A stretch of 64,000 nt of DNA from Beaufortia kweichowensis (GCA_019155185.1 CM032797.1:6062881-6126880), one strand, 5' to 3'. Positions 1-16,239 are shown, counted from the stretch's first letter. Numbers and translations: made by a program. The notes: generated by a model from the sequence alone, not told the origin.

Positions 1-2592
1 AAATCCCTTTTCTCAGAACTAACGCTCCGCTGAGAACAGTCATCACCTCACAGATTCACGTCATTTAATGCACTTCATTCGTTTCCAAACATGTCCAGGT
101 GAAAACACGCAAACCGCCGTCTCTAAATCTGTCTTTTCATCTGTCACAGAGTGAAAAGCATTAGCCTGCAGTGGCTTTATTTGAATTTACAAGAGCAAAC
201 AAGTGCACATCCATTCCATCAAACCGCACGAAACACAAACACATCAAAATGTCAAACCGCGTCAGGAAAGTGAGCGCTGGCTTTTCCAACAATTAATCTT
301 CTGAAATTCACAGCAGTTCATGCAAAGTGGTCATCGTTTAACTGGGGGTTTTGTAGTTAATGCAATAAGAAAAACACTTACTACATTTTTCAACAAACAG
401 ATTGGAGTTGTTCTGCAAACAAGGAAAATTTCACAGCTATATTCACTTTTCCATAAAAAATGATATCGGAAACCCTAACTCTAAAACTGAAATTTGCTTT
501 ATTTTCTGTATGCTTGTGCTTTTTTGGGACTCACAGAACAATGAGGATCTAGTAGAGAGACCCTTCTGACCCTTAACAGGCTGTTGCCACGACAACACAG
601 CCAGCATCTCTGTCCTGAACCAGCATCACCTACCCGAAGACTAAACCTAGCAGACGGCACTCACAGTTTCACACCTTTACAATCTTCTCATTAGACGCTT
701 CCCATGATTGTTAATTGGATTTTTTCTATTTATTCTAGACATCTTTTCTAACCCCACTTCTCAATTCTACAAACCCTGGTAACACATCTATACATGTTTC
801 TATTCTTAATTGGAAGGAGGGTTTTTTTCTGCAGACAGATACATACAAACAAAAACCCCAGAATTCTTCTGATCACTCTATTGTAAAATGAGAAAATTAG
901 TAAAATTCTAAATTTTCTCCAAAAATATTTTTTTATTCATTGAAGCTCTGAAAATACAGCAGGGCTCTTCTCCTGATAAGCTTTTAGGACCATAGCGTTA
1001 GCGAGATAGATTATTCACGCTTCTTCAAAAGATACAAAATAAACCATCGTCTGGCTTTTTTAATGCTTGTCAAATGAGCAATAAAATATACATACACAAA
1101 ATATTACATGTACAAATCAGAGACACAAAAAGTTGGAAAGACAATATTGACATGATTAGTCTTAATAAATTGTTACCTTTAGATTGATATAATACACACG
1201 ACACATGTTATTAAACTGACAGTGTTATTTATGTTTTCTCTATTATTAGAAACTAAAAGCTGCAAAAACTTTTGCAATGACTTGCAGAAACATAAAAGTT
1301 ACTACAGAAATTATTCTGTAATGTCAAACTGACATTTCTCTTAAAATTATACCCAAAAGTTAAAATGATAAACCAATTATATTATGAACTCACAGCTGCG
1401 AATAGGATAAGTAAGGAGACAGTTTTTAACACTGACTTTTTATGTACTTGCTCAATAAATGACTTTTCTTGTCTTTTAACAATAAAAAGTTATGAATTGA
1501 GCTACATAAGGAACTACATCTGTATAGTTTCCTCCACAGACTGTTCATAAGTCAAAAGCACCTGGCACTAATTTACATAATAAGCAAATGACAAAACAAA
1601 ATGATTTTATTGGCTGTTTATTTATATTACAAATGCAATTCAAACTTACTTTCTGAAAATCTGACAAACCATTTGCATTGCTAGTCAAATTTTACAAGGG
1701 GAAATATGAACACGTTTAAGTCTGATTCACAGTTTTGCGTCTAAAGATTATATATTTATAGCCACCAGGCCGAATTCAAACTCAACTGTGTAAAAGATCA
1801 GATCATACACGCCAGTAACCAACCCGCAACATGCTTTCATTTTTATCATCTCACCCGGCAAACAGCAGTTTCTTCCTCTCATTATAGTCTTCTTAACCAT
1901 CTTCTCTTTAACAGTCACATTAAAGTTCAAAAAGTAATGATAAAAAAATTACCTGTTGCAATTACCTGTGAATGATTATTTATAAGGAGTCGCAGTGAAG
2001 AGCTCCACTATCCTTGAGAGAATCAGCATACAGATGCGATCGATCCCTCCCATTTCTCCAGCCGCGTCAATGACAAGCCATCTGACCGAAACGAGTTCCA
2101 GTAATTATAGGTTACTTAGAGCAGTATTGTGATTTTTAAAGGCAGCATTTTGATGTCTAGGGTAGTAAAAATCGCTCTCTCACAGGGTAATGAAACTCGC
2201 CTCGGCTATTAGCTTTGTCTTGCTAAGCGCCGGTCTCTCTTTTAAGCGCCGCAGCTCATTAACTGCGCAGGAGAGTCGATTAATCCATAACAGTTAACGA
2301 AAGATGCTCACGCGCGGCCTTCCCTTCCATTCCCTTTAATGTCTGTGTCTCTAATGCTTAAAATTCCTGTCATCTCTCTACCCCTCCTGGAAAACCCACT
2401 TGCATACGAGAAACTCTCCAAAACTGAGATCGAGAAACACTGAGTTTGCAATGCAGGTGGCTGTATTAATTAAATCCAGATTCTAGTTTTGTCATGATTC
2501 ACTGCCGGCTTTTCAGGTACATACAATTTCTATAGTAGCCGTCCTACAGTAAGTAACATGCATGATTATGATTAAAATGTCACATGTTATAA
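1..2592. other. Intronic sequence with no recognisable feature
   Basis: AT-rich, largely non-repetitive DNA with several homopolymer A and T runs. The open frames at 1365-1550 (+) and 1748-1930 (-) have no family resemblance and are read as chance frames. Confidence 0.5.
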
Positions 2593-3060
2593 TACAGTGG
2601 GAGTCAAAAGTTCAAATACACATTGCAGAATATAGAAAATGTTGGAAAAAAATGAGAGAAACAAAATAACAATGAACACTGGTCACCCTGTCTAAAAGTT
2701 TACATAAACCTGACTTTTCATGACTTCATGAGCATCACTGAATGTTTGTCTGTTTCGTAATAGTTGTGTATGAGTCTCTTGATTGTCCTCAGTGTAAAAC
2801 AATGAATCTCAACTTCATACAGTCACTGCCAGACAGAGGTCAAATATGCAGAAGATGCTGAAAATGAGAGATTCTGCAGCACCTGGAAGATGTCTTTTGA
2901 GACCAGTGAACAAATAATGGCTCAGATCAAACAAGAAACCCTTAAACAACTGTCACAAAACATAAAAACTGTAATTGATTGTTCAGGTAACACCGTATTA
3001 AGAATTAGCTGTATGTAAACTTTTAAATTGGGTTAATTTAAAAGTTTGGGTTAAACATTC
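2593..3060. mobile_element. DNA-transposon-derived dispersed repeat (non-coding)
   Basis: It begins TACAGTGGGAGTCAAAAGTT at 2593, continues with a block containing TAGTTGTGTATGAGTCTCTT and GATTGTCCTCAGTGT, and ends with GTATGTAAACTTTTAAATTG near 3010-3030. I recall this arrangement (a CAGTGG-AGTCAAAAGTT start, then text about AGTTGT and TCCTCAGTG) from a common zebrafish/cyprinid dispersed repeat. No transposase frame is present. The right end and target duplication are unclear. Family name not assigned. Confidence 0.55.
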
Positions 3061-3178
3061 TTTAAACATTTCTTACGTGAAATAACTTCTTCTTATTCTA
3101 AAATTATTTTCCTTAAATCCTTCGCTGAACCTAGCATGGCAAAGGTGCTTGGTGAGGATTATCCTGGATTTGATGTCA

Positions 3179-3283
3179 TTTAAAGAGCCATTTCCTCTTC
3201 ATTTATTGGTTATTGCTTCTGGTTTGTGCATTTTAATTCACAGATGAATCCTACAAAATACATTGTCTCTCAAATTCGTGTGT
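3179..3283 (+). repeat. Dispersed repeat, copy A (partner at 54353-54455)
   Basis: This stretch aligns in the same orientation with 54353-54455. Shared pieces include TTTAAAGAG, TCTTCATTT, TTGTGCATTTTAATT and CTCTCAAA in the same order and spacing, with small indels. It is best explained as two diverged copies of one interspersed repeat. Ends and class are unknown. Confidence 0.65.
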
Positions 3284-4039
3284 TCTTTTTTGTCACATAA
3301 GGTTAAATTCAACAACTCTAGAGAAAACTTTTGCAGAATTGCATGAATAAGCATGTTAGTTCCGCACCCTTGCCTATTTGCTCTGGCTAATTTTATAATG
3401 CACTTAGCTGTCAATCACCTTGTTTAAGCTAGAAAAGAGTTCAGTTATGCAAATGCCAACACATGACATGTTTAGCATGTTCCAAAAGTAGCATACTGTA
3501 CTAGCAAGTGAACTGGGACCCAACCTTGTAAACGCAACACAAGACGGCATCTCTCAGAGTTGCACATGACAGATCAACTCCAGACAGCCGTGAATCTTCA
3601 GGCTGGTCCAGTGGCCATTACAAGAGAGAGACAATGCAAGGCACTTCGCCGCGAGAAAAAAAGAAGAGAGAGCAGCTCTATAATAGACTGTCTTCACTGC
3701 TGAGTGATTTTTGCCTAGTGTGCACTAAAACAAACAAAGACCGCAGCGCTTGTGTGCGCGTAGGCTACTTCCAGGGAAGGACACAAAACCTCACTCTCAA
3801 TTAGAAAGTCATTCACAAGCAATACTCCAGAAGCGGGGCATTAGAGGAATTTAGAGAAAAGCAGATCTTTCTTTGTTAAATATCGCCACTGACAGCATTT
3901 CGCTCCCGCCGCAGTCTCCGGCTGGCACACGCGTCGTGTTTGTGTGTCTGCGTGTGAGAGCGAGTTGTCACAGACGCAGAGGTGCGAGTCTGAACATAAG
4001 CTGAAGTGAACGCGATCTGTTCCCGGCCTAACCAAATAA

Positions 4040-4065
4040 TCTCTCTCTCTCTCTCTCTCTCTCTC
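4040..4065 (+). repeat. (CT)n microsatellite, short
   Basis: Perfect CT repeat of about 26 bp. It is one of the few tracts with CT on the + strand. Confidence 0.95.
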
Positions 4066-4302
4066 GCCTCATTACCTGCGCTGTCTGTGAACGCTGCTAT
4101 TGTGTATGAAGCGCAGGTGATGAAAGCAGAAATCCAGAAGCGACACGCTTCGATTGCATTGCTTTATTCTTTTCTTCCGCGCACCCGCGAGAGATGCGCA
4201 GCCGCGGGTTTGTGACGCTATAGCTTTAGTTGTATTGGTGGCGGATTAGTTTATTTGTTTTGACTCATCTGTCTTTATCTGATCTTCCTGTACTGTTCCT
4301 GT

Positions 4303-7271
<2,969 letters not shown>

Positions 7272-8188
7272 TACAGTACCAGTAAAACGTTCAGACACAC
7301 CCAACTGACAAAAATGTTTCTCATGATCATAAAAATCTTTTAATCTGTAATATTTGACATATATAGTTGTGCCAACATATTAATTTCTATAATTAGAAAC
7401 TCAATTTTATAAAACATTATTTTGAAATGGATTACTAGGACCAAATAATGAATAAAAATCAGCCAATAAAAGTCCAGCACAAATGTCTTCAGTGATGTTT
7501 AAAAAGCTTTTCAGGTTGAGACCTCAAGAAGCTGAATAATAAAATGTCAAGAGTATGATTTTACAAATTCTAGACAAGGGGTGACTCCTAAAAACGCTAA
7601 AATATAACATGGTGTTATTTATTTTGGATGCTTTTAGTCACAACATAATTCCCACACTTACAATTGTGTTATTTTATGATTTTGATGAGTTTACTACTAT
7701 TCTAAAATTTGGAAAAATCTAAACAATAGTGACTAATGCCTGGTTCAGACTACACGATTTTAGCCCGAATCTGGCACGATCCGTTTGACGTCAGGTGTCG
7801 TAGGGATTCGTAAACGACAATGGACGTCGGGACGCAAGAATTGATCGTTTCATCTCGTATAGTGTGTCATAGTATACGACAACCGAAACCGCGTCTGCGA
7901 CTAGCATGTTGAATTTTTTTGCCGTCCTTCACGACGGGTTCCGTCACAGCCAGTACAAAACACGCCGCTTCAGTCATTGTTTACGCTCTTGTTTCTCACG
8001 CGCGTCGTCACAACAAGCGACGATTGGTCGCGTAGCAACGTGTAGTCTGACATGTTTCAAGTCCAGGACACGACAAGATTTTTGGAGTCAAAATCGCATA
8101 ATCTGACACAGTGACTATCGTAACAGACAAAAAAATCGTGTAGTCTGAACCAGACACAAGTGTTTCCAAACTTTTAACTGGTACTATA
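7272..8188. mobile_element. Tc1/mariner-like non-autonomous element, interrupted by a second element
   Basis: The left end at 7274 reads CAGTACCAGTAAAACGTTCA; the right end at 8186, reverse-complemented, reads TAGTACCAGTTAAAAGTTTG. These form imperfect terminal inverted repeats. A TA dinucleotide flanks each side (7272-7273 and 8187-8188), as expected for Tc1/mariner insertion. The ends resemble the CAGTACCAGTCAAAAGTTTGG ends I recall from fish Tc1-like elements. No transposase is encoded. The body is split at about 7739 by another element, so the original was roughly 500 bp. Confidence 0.75.
7740..8153. mobile_element. Foldback element nested inside the Tc1-like copy
   Basis: Both ends carry the same inverted repeat: CTGGTTCAGACTACACGATT at 7740 and its complement ending at 8153, a near-perfect match over at least 22 bp. 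The inside is richer in CG dinucleotides (TCGT, ACGAC, GCGTCG) than the surrounding intron. It encodes no recognisable transposase. I could not define a target-site duplication: flanks ACTAATGC and ACACAAGT do not match well. PIF/Harbinger-like or hAT-like origin are both possible. It must be the younger insertion because it interrupts the outer element. Confidence 0.75.
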
Positions 8189-9849
8189 GATACACATTAG
8201 AGAGATTGTGGTCATTGCATTGTGTCTCAAAACATTTGCAATTGAGATGGTGTGTTATGTCTTACAAAAAGACAAAAGCAATTTCTGAGGGCATTCATTT
8301 ACGATGCAAAGAACAAATGTGTGAAACTTATCCACTTACTACAAACAAAACTGTTAATGTCTTTCTACATTATATTTTAGTCGGCTTGAGGGGGAAAAAA
8401 TGTAAAATAATCTTTTTTTCCTGTGTCTGATGTCTTCTTGGCAAGCGTCCTGAGAACCCTTAAACCCTTTTATCTGCCAGCTGACAATCACAGTGTCTGA
8501 ATTCTTTCTCCGGCCGCCATAATGCCATCTGAAATTACATCTCCCTGCTTTTTCCCCTACCGCCTGCCTTCAATGAAACAAGGAGAGCAAGAGAAACAAG
8601 ATGAACAGATGAAAGAAATATTATGGTTATTGTCCTGTGACAGTGCATCGTAAATCTCATTTGTACACCTGAGGCAATGCTGTCAGGTTACTGTAAGTGC
8701 ACGAACAACTAAATGTTCATATATAGTGTTGTGAAAAAAAGAAGAAAAAAGAAGAGTACTGGCCTGATTTCTGTATGGAGACGTTCAGAGACCTAAGGCG
8801 GATGTAAGGTTCTTGTCCTGGTCTCATGAGAACCTTCATTAGGAAAACAGACGGTAATCCAAGAGAGGACAAAACACTTGGGTGTGAAAATAAATGACAC
8901 AAGTTTGTGTCATTGAAAGAAAGAAAGACTGTGATAAATCTGTGCTGAATAGTAACTGCTTTCCATTCAGCTATTGAAATAAAAGCAGAAAGATATCAGA
9001 CAAGTCATTTTCCCATCCTATGATTTTAACATTCCCAGCAATCCTCTCTTATCTTTCATTTTCCTGACACGTTTTGATATTTTGCTCAGGCATTTGAAGT
9101 AGGCAGCCATGGCAGGGGGTCCTGGTAGTCACTCTCAATGGTTCTCTCTGATCAATAATTTGTCACAGAATTTCTGTGGGCTGTGTGGGTGTCACCGGTC
9201 CAGGGCCAAAAAGAGCTCCTGGTGTGAGACTGCCAGGAGACTCCCAGCAAGCACACAGATCTGAGCTCTCCTGGTGAGACCGCTATTGAGTTACTTCCTT
9301 CAATATCTGTTCCAGGAACTGCCGCTTGATATCTGTGACTCATTTTCAACACCAAGCGACTGGCCAAAATGCTGAAAATTGTAAAGTGAAATATTCGTGT
9401 ACCATTTTCATATCTATAGAAAAAAAACAAAAGAAGAGTTATCATATCCTAGTTGTTTCTACACCAGCTTCTACCATCTCAGATTTCTATAAAATTACAA
9501 ACCGTGCTTAAATTTGCCAAGATATGAAAGTCTACCTTTTCCATATGAACCAGAAAATTTCCCATCAAATTTTAATCGGCCACGTACCTTGATTTTATAT
9601 TAACTATCCTTTTTTAAATATTCACTTAATTTTACTACGTCAATGTATATTTTTTAGATTTTTTCCTAAAAATGCCAATAAATCAAAAGAAAGCAACATT
9701 TGAGCAAAAATGTCAATTTTAAGATAAACAATTAAAAAAAATTAAAGTGCTACAACAACGTTCTATAACATGATGCCATAAAATAACTATTTTAAGATTC
9801 CCCAAAAAACACTTAGTCAAGGTTTTTAAAAACACTTTTATAAACACCC
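8189..9849. other. Intronic sequence with no clear feature
   Basis: AT-rich unique-looking DNA with A and T runs. The open frames are short and unrecognised. Confidence 0.4.
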
Positions 9850-9990
9850 TTTTAAAGTATAAAGACCTTTTTTTTTTTTACAAAAACCCTTAAGATTCTT
9901 CATATGTTAAAGGTTCTTTATAGAACCACACAGCTCAAATTGTTCTTCTATGGAATCATTCAGCACTATTCTTTTTAACAGTGAACCGTC
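9850..9990. mobile_element. Probable fragment of a GTTCTTTATAGAACC-type foldback repeat
   Basis: Contains AAAGGTTCTTTATAGAACCA, TTCTTCTATGGAATCATT and a poly-T stretch. I recall similar 'GGTTCTTTATAGAACC' text from abundant cyprinid MITEs. Only one arm is visible and the ends are unclear. Confidence 0.4.
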
Positions 9991-12900
9991 TCTTTAACAC
10001 CAGAATTACACTCAGGGTCAATTTGAGAGTGGATTGAGAGATCGAGTCTTAAATAACCTCACTGATCCCCAGTGCAAACTATCCCTGACATTATCACAGG
10101 CTTTAGTGAGGATGTAGCAGCGATGCTTATGACTACTAATGGGAATGTGGAGTGAACTCAAAGCTGCAGGTCTAGAGATTGAAATGAGCTCTCCAGGGCA
10201 AACACACACATGCCAGTTTAACATGTAGATTACACGAGGGAATATTCCAGAAAACTAGAAAAACCGTGTGTGTTTGATTTCAGAGCCAGAAGTCATGCAA
10301 TACTACTGCAATCCATAACTAAAAATTAGCTATCAGCTAAGTTATTGAGTAAATAAATAAAAGATCAGTGTTGAAAATACTTTCCAAATATCTTGATACA
10401 CAATGTTGAAAATATAATAATTGATTCATATATTATTCTTTATATAATAATTTTATATAATAATGATTTATAATGTGAGCTGCCGGGTACGATTTCATGG
10501 GACTTTCATGTCAGATTAATGTCATTTGACTTCAACCTACAAAAAGATAAGCGTGTAAAGTTGTCTACAATTTTAAGTTTCAAACAGAGATGTTGATAGA
10601 AAGTCAAAAGTTATGAATTGCAGCTTTAAAAGAGAACGCATAAAAATGTTGGGAAAAAAACAATAATTGTGTTTATACTGAACTGATGAAGACTAACAAA
10701 GAAAAAATAAATACATAAAGACAGACAGATAGACAGTAAAGAGAGGAACCAAAAGAAAGAGGAAGTGGATGATGAGGACAATGTGGCTTTTGAAGACCTT
10801 GCTCTTTATTAAGGCCGTGTGTGTGTGTGTACCTTTCAACCATTCAGGCTATTCAGCACACTCCCATGCCAGAAGTCTTTCGACTCGTCTCGCTGTCTCT
10901 CTCTTTCATTTGTTCTGTCACTATGGCCTTTTCTCAAGCCACATAATAGGACCCTGAGCTCAGAGAGGTCAGAAAGCTCCTTAATTGGGTTTCAAGGTGA
11001 CTTCACACTCTGTGCACGAATGTGAATAGGCATCATTAGTCCGTGTGTGTTTGCACACACTAACAGAGTATTAATGTTGTCACTAAGTGCTGAACTTAAG
11101 GCACCTCCTGAACACACCACACATAAGCAGACTTCCTGCCTTTTTTCAATTTCCATTCAGGCGTTCACAAAACCAAAACCACCTCCATCATCGTGCACAA
11201 TCCAAATACCTCCCCTTACTTTTTTGTTTCTTCATACGCAGCTGTGAAAAGCCCCGGTGCATTCTGGGAATGTTGTAGAATATGCCGGCATGCTTATAAT
11301 ACTCATGAGGAGAACTGCTGCCGGTTATGTTTACTTGAAAATGCAACCGCTCCAGAGACATGATCTCTTCTGAGAGACGTCCTGGTGGATCCAGACAGAC
11401 CAGAAAAGTCATTATTATTAGACTCGTGTATTTTAGTTCCAGTGCCGTTGGCGTTTGCTTGTGATATTCAGACTAACAATAAATTGCTAGATTCAATTTT
11501 CTGAAAGTTGATTGACTACCGGTCCGGCCTTGTGGTTCAGAACCCACAGTCTGGGAAACTGTAAACAAACAGTAATCTTACAAAAAACATATTCCATCTT
11601 TTGTAATGCTATTGTATCTGTATGTCTGTCATAAATCTTTTAAATTCCTGTTCAGTCTTAAATGTTAGTCTTAAAGATATCTATAAACTAGTGTGCTCCA
11701 TAACATTGACAAAATTCACATTTTTATGACATCATTCTGCAGTTCAGCTTCTCATCATATTCCAGGCTACAGGGAACCCGAATTCTATTGGCTATGTTAT
11801 AAAGGGGAGGAGCCACTCAACATGTCCCACCCTAATTTCTCTTTCTGTCAATTCCATCAACTCTCAAAAATAGCTGTACATCAGTGTCATCCTAGTTACA
11901 TAGTAACATCTTACACATTAATATGCACAAAAAAATGCATATTTCATATCCGAGTCATATTTGGGAGAAAAAGTAGTTCAGAAAAAATATTCTTATTGAA
12001 TTATTCCAGAGTAGCACAATGACAGTGGAGATTAATACATCCATCTATTTCTCTTTATGTACTTGATCAGTGAGCTTCTCCTGCCATCACACACACCCTC
12101 CTGTCATGTCAAATAAAGTTATTTGAATATTTGTAATACTAATGTCTGCATGTCATGAGCTCAACCAGATCTAAATCCAGCACTTCAGATCTATCATCAC
12201 AAGAGAAAAGGTGTGATTGATGAAGAACCGAATGAGACACTCGCCCCTTCCGTTCCGTTCAATGGCGCAGACAGGAAAAGGGTCAACTTCTCCTGTCCGA
12301 ACTCCCTATGCACACATAACACAATGAATGAAGCCATTCGACCACGCTATGTGTGTGCGTGGATTCTGTGCAAGTATGTGGTTTGCATAGGAATGGGTCA
12401 TTGCACAATGGCTTCCAGCATGGCAATATGTTTTCAGCACGGTTAACCAATTACAAAAGAATAAAAATGCACCGCGACATTAAGTCCCGTGAGAGCAATA
12501 CGAACAAATCATATCCGCAGCCTCCACAGTAAAGGAGCGTGTGTGCTCGCCTACAAAAATCCAGGGAGAATGATTTACAAAATGAGGGAAAGAACATAAA
12601 TATGTGGCATATTTATTTATAAAACAGATCTGAATGTTAGATCTGATTTAATGAGCTGTGTTAAATATTGTCGCAAAAATACCTACACGTGTGCCCACAT
12701 ATTACTTGTATTATAGATATTAATTCATGTTGTGACAGGCCCTTTTTGGCAACAATAAAACTATTTAAAAAATATTTTTATGTTGTAAAATACAATAGCT
12801 GTTATACACTTGACTTCACATCAATTTAATTTTCTAATAATGTGGTAAGTTGCTGCAGGCAACCGTAAATGACCTACAGTTATGCTAATGAACTACATTA

Positions 12901-14887
12901 CTTGGAGAATTGTTTATTGTGATTATTATGAATACATTTAATTATTAACTGAATCCTTGACGTCTTTAATCACACTCGGCTTTACGTCGTGCCTAAGAAA
13001 CAATCGGCTCGTGGCTTATTGCCTTATGATCAGTTCTGACCCGCTCCGCAGCTTTTCAAGAAGAAAACATTTCTCTGGTTTCCAGTGCTGCGTACACACA
13101 CTTCAGTAACCCAGACACACACACGCAATCTGGGTTTAAAAGACAAAGTGCTAAGTAATTTGAGCTTCTAAACCAGAGCATTAAATATGCACTAGACGGC
13201 TCATAGAATAGAGAGCACAAGTCCTGAATAAATAACCAAACAAACAACAGACTATCAGCCAATCTACAAATCAGCGCTGTCAGAGACTGAGTGGAGATAA
13301 TAATACACACATACACACCGCAGGCGTGTGTATTTATGGGTCCCGACTGTCCTCCTCTCTTTCAGAGTCAACTCTACTGAAAACACTCTGTGTATTATCC
13401 TGTCGCTGATGTACACCAGACTGAAGATCCGGCAACATGCCTCAGGACCAGTTAATATCGCTGGTCCGAAACTGAGCTGGTGACCAAAAACATCTGATAT
13501 CTGTACATAAGCATAAAACGCACAAGTGTAAATGTGATTCTAGTTAGTTTAAGTTTATCATTATAGCAACTGAATGCTTCATTCCGATTGGCTGATGAAC
13601 GTTTTAAGGTGAGCATTGTTTTTTAAGTAATCGCACACTTAGTTCCAGGTCTGTGGACCAAATTACAGTTCTAACACTTTATTTATTAAATGAAATAACA
13701 ATTAAATAGATGCTTTTATAATAAATATTTAGATTTAAGTCTCATCTAGAGCCCTTTAGACACAAATGTTAAAGAGAGTTTGTCTAGAGGTTGTTCTCCA
13801 TAGAGGGTTGGGAAGAATTTGTTTGCTTTTTACTTTCTGACACACACACAAATAAATGTTTTCTCTTCTTTCCTTGTCACTGTTTTCAGGTCAAGGTTTG
13901 ACTGACAGCTGTTTGTAACTGAAGCCACTGCGTGCGGATATAAAGTCAATATGATGTGTGTGTAAAAGAACATCTGAAGTGACACAAGTCTTTCATTAGA
14001 CTATTTTGATTAGACCTTTTTATAAAACACGCCACATTAAATATTCACCAAGTAGTTTTTCTGATTATGTATGCACATTTTGCCTTGATTTACATATATT
14101 TGTTGGCCTGTGCAGAATGTGTATTTGCAAAATTCCTTTAAAAAGATGTTTTTAACATTAATTCAACTATTTCAAAGCCGACTGAAAGAGCAGTATCAAA
14201 CACTTGCGATCATTCATAAGATCTGAAATCTGTAATTCGTTCATTTACAACATGAGTGATTATCTGCGATGAAGCAAAGTGTCAAATCAGAATAAAAACA
14301 GCTTATCTGGGTCAGAACCGAAAGCACGCAGCCGTGAATGAGCGGCGATCAATCACTGGCCCGTGTGTTGAGCAGTTTGATTGACTGAGAAACTGATTTT
14401 TCTCTGCATGTTTCTGGCTCCGGGCCCCATACGGGGACTCTGGTGCTGGGGAAGGCTTTCCGAACCATTACCCCGACCCGATCGATGACCCACGCTTACT
14501 GCTGACCTGAAGGGCCGCTGAGGCAGGAGAACCCAGAAGAACATGTGGTTTGCTCTAGATAACTGATGTAAATAAACATTAAGCATCACACTTATATAGC
14601 ATATGAACTTTCCCGAAGAAAATGTTATTGCTTTTTCATACCTCAGGGGACTTCATTGAGCCGTGTACAGTATGTTTCATGTATGTATCAAGATTACGTT
14701 GGATGGTTGGTTTTAAAATGACCTAGGAGAATTTAAAAACAGATATAAATGAGAGAATTATTGACATACTGGTAAAGAACAGATCCATAAAATGGATGTG
14801 GGTGGCAAACACTCAGATACTTTAACCTTGAAAAAACTGGGTGAGAAATGTTAAATAGCAGACTTTGATTTCTTGGCTAATCTGAGC
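9991..14887. other. Intronic sequence, mostly unique
   Basis: No exon found. The GC-richer patch at 14395-14530 has an open frame (14353-14589, minus) with no similarity I recognise to Eph receptors or other families. A short GT run lies at 10818-10830. Confidence 0.4.
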
Positions 14888-15180
14888 ACAGACAGACAGA
14901 TAGGCAGACAGAGAAAGAAAGACACAAGAGTTGGAGGACGGACAGACAGAAAGATAGCGAGAAAAAACAGACAAGATAGACAGAGTGTATATAGACAGAC
15001 AAATACTGTAGATAGACAGACAGATATAAAGAGACAAAGAGAAAGACAAACTGATAGATAGGTAATAGTGTAGATGGAAAGACAGACAGATAGGTAAAGA
15101 GTCAGACAGATAGATACTCTACACAGACAAACAGACAAAAAGAGAAAAAAACATAGATGGATGGTGGACAGATAGATAGT
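14888..15180 (+). repeat. Degenerate GACA/GATA tetranucleotide repeat
   Basis: About 290 bp made largely of GACA, GATA and GAAA units, with many interruptions. It generates open frames on both strands rich in Arg/Asp/Gln or Ser/Leu/Cys, which are artefacts. The unit mix is like the Bkm (GATA/GACA) satellite type. Confidence 0.85.
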
Positions 15181-15605
15181 AAGATATAGGGAAAGAGGGC
15201 CAGACAGTCTTCTTAAGGTTTATCTTTTCTCTTGTGTGATCTCACATCTCCCAGCATGCCGTGCGGCAGCTGCCCTCATGTTCACTGTTCAATGCTGTTT
15301 ATTTATAAAGGAGAAGGAATTCATTTTTTACAATTTTTACTCATTTTTCATCCTGCCATCTGATTTGCTCTGTTTCTCCGTCATCAGAGGAGCTGTACAT
15401 CATCAATCCAACTCAAACCTCACGCACCGCACCTCATTCTGAAGGCATATTTCCCACATATACCACTCTTAAATAATGAAAGCACAAATGGGGATAGAAG
15501 CAGAAACTACATTTTTACATTTTCAGAAGAAAATATAAGTGATTCCTTGTGCATGAATTCATTGATACGATGTTAGGATGTGTGGGTAAGTCCTAGGGTA
15601 CTGCT

Positions 15606-15775
15606 CTTAAAGGGGTAGTTCACCCCAAAATAAAAATTCTGTCAATATTTATTCACCCCTTGTGTTAATTAAAACCTCTATTAAACCTCTGTTTTTTGGG
15701 AAACACAAAAGAAGATATGTTGAGGATGTTTTGTGTTATAACAGGGTGTTCTTTCTAGGTGGACGGCACTACGTT
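15606..15775 (+). mobile_element. Truncated cyprinid foldback repeat (left arm)
   Basis: Begins CTTAAAGGGGTAGTTCACCC and continues AAAATTCTGTCAATATTTAT, then GGGAAACACAAAAGAAGATA. This matches the left arm of the complete copy at 47766-48080. The opposite arm is absent. Confidence 0.7.
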
Positions 15776-16056
15776 TTTATAACATTCTGATCCCTAGATG
15801 TGTCTCGAGTCCCTCCATTAATGAAAAGTCTACAGAATTTATATTTTGCTTTACCACCAACCGTCTGAAAAATAAAAGCTTGTTCTGTTCAACAAGCCAC
15901 ATTATTTTGGAGCAAATCTCTAACTCTGTGATCCCCATCAATTAGTATGTGCAGCCCATGGGGCACTTTATTATTGTTTTTTGTAAATTTTGCTAAACTT
16001 TTTTAAACAGAAATACTTTCAATACAAGATTGAATATTAATCTATTATTTATATTA

Positions 16057-16239
16057 GAGGTTCCTAATCCTGGTCCTGAGGACCCACAGCGCTGCACATT
16101 TTGCATGTTGCCTTTATCTGACACACTCAGTTCTGTTCATAAATCTCTGATAACAAACTAAATCAGGTGTGATAAATAAGAGAGACTTCAGAATTTCTTA
16201 CTGCTGTGGGTCCAGAGGACCAGGATTAAGTACCACTGA
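16057..16239. mobile_element. Palindromic MITE-like element
   Basis: Left arm contains CCTAATCCTGGTCCTGAGGA then CCCACAG; right arm contains CTGTGGGTCCAGAGGACCAG then GATTAAG, its imperfect reverse complement. The inner parts (TTATCTGACACACTCAG and AATCAGGTGTGATAAATAAG) also pair. I recall closely similar palindromes as dispersed repeats in cyprinid genomes. No coding capacity. Target duplication not resolved. Confidence 0.7.

Noticed and set aside
14822..15138. Ser/Cys/Leu-rich minus-strand frames resembling a secreted protein
   Set aside because: They come from the GACA/GATA repeat read on the opposite strand.
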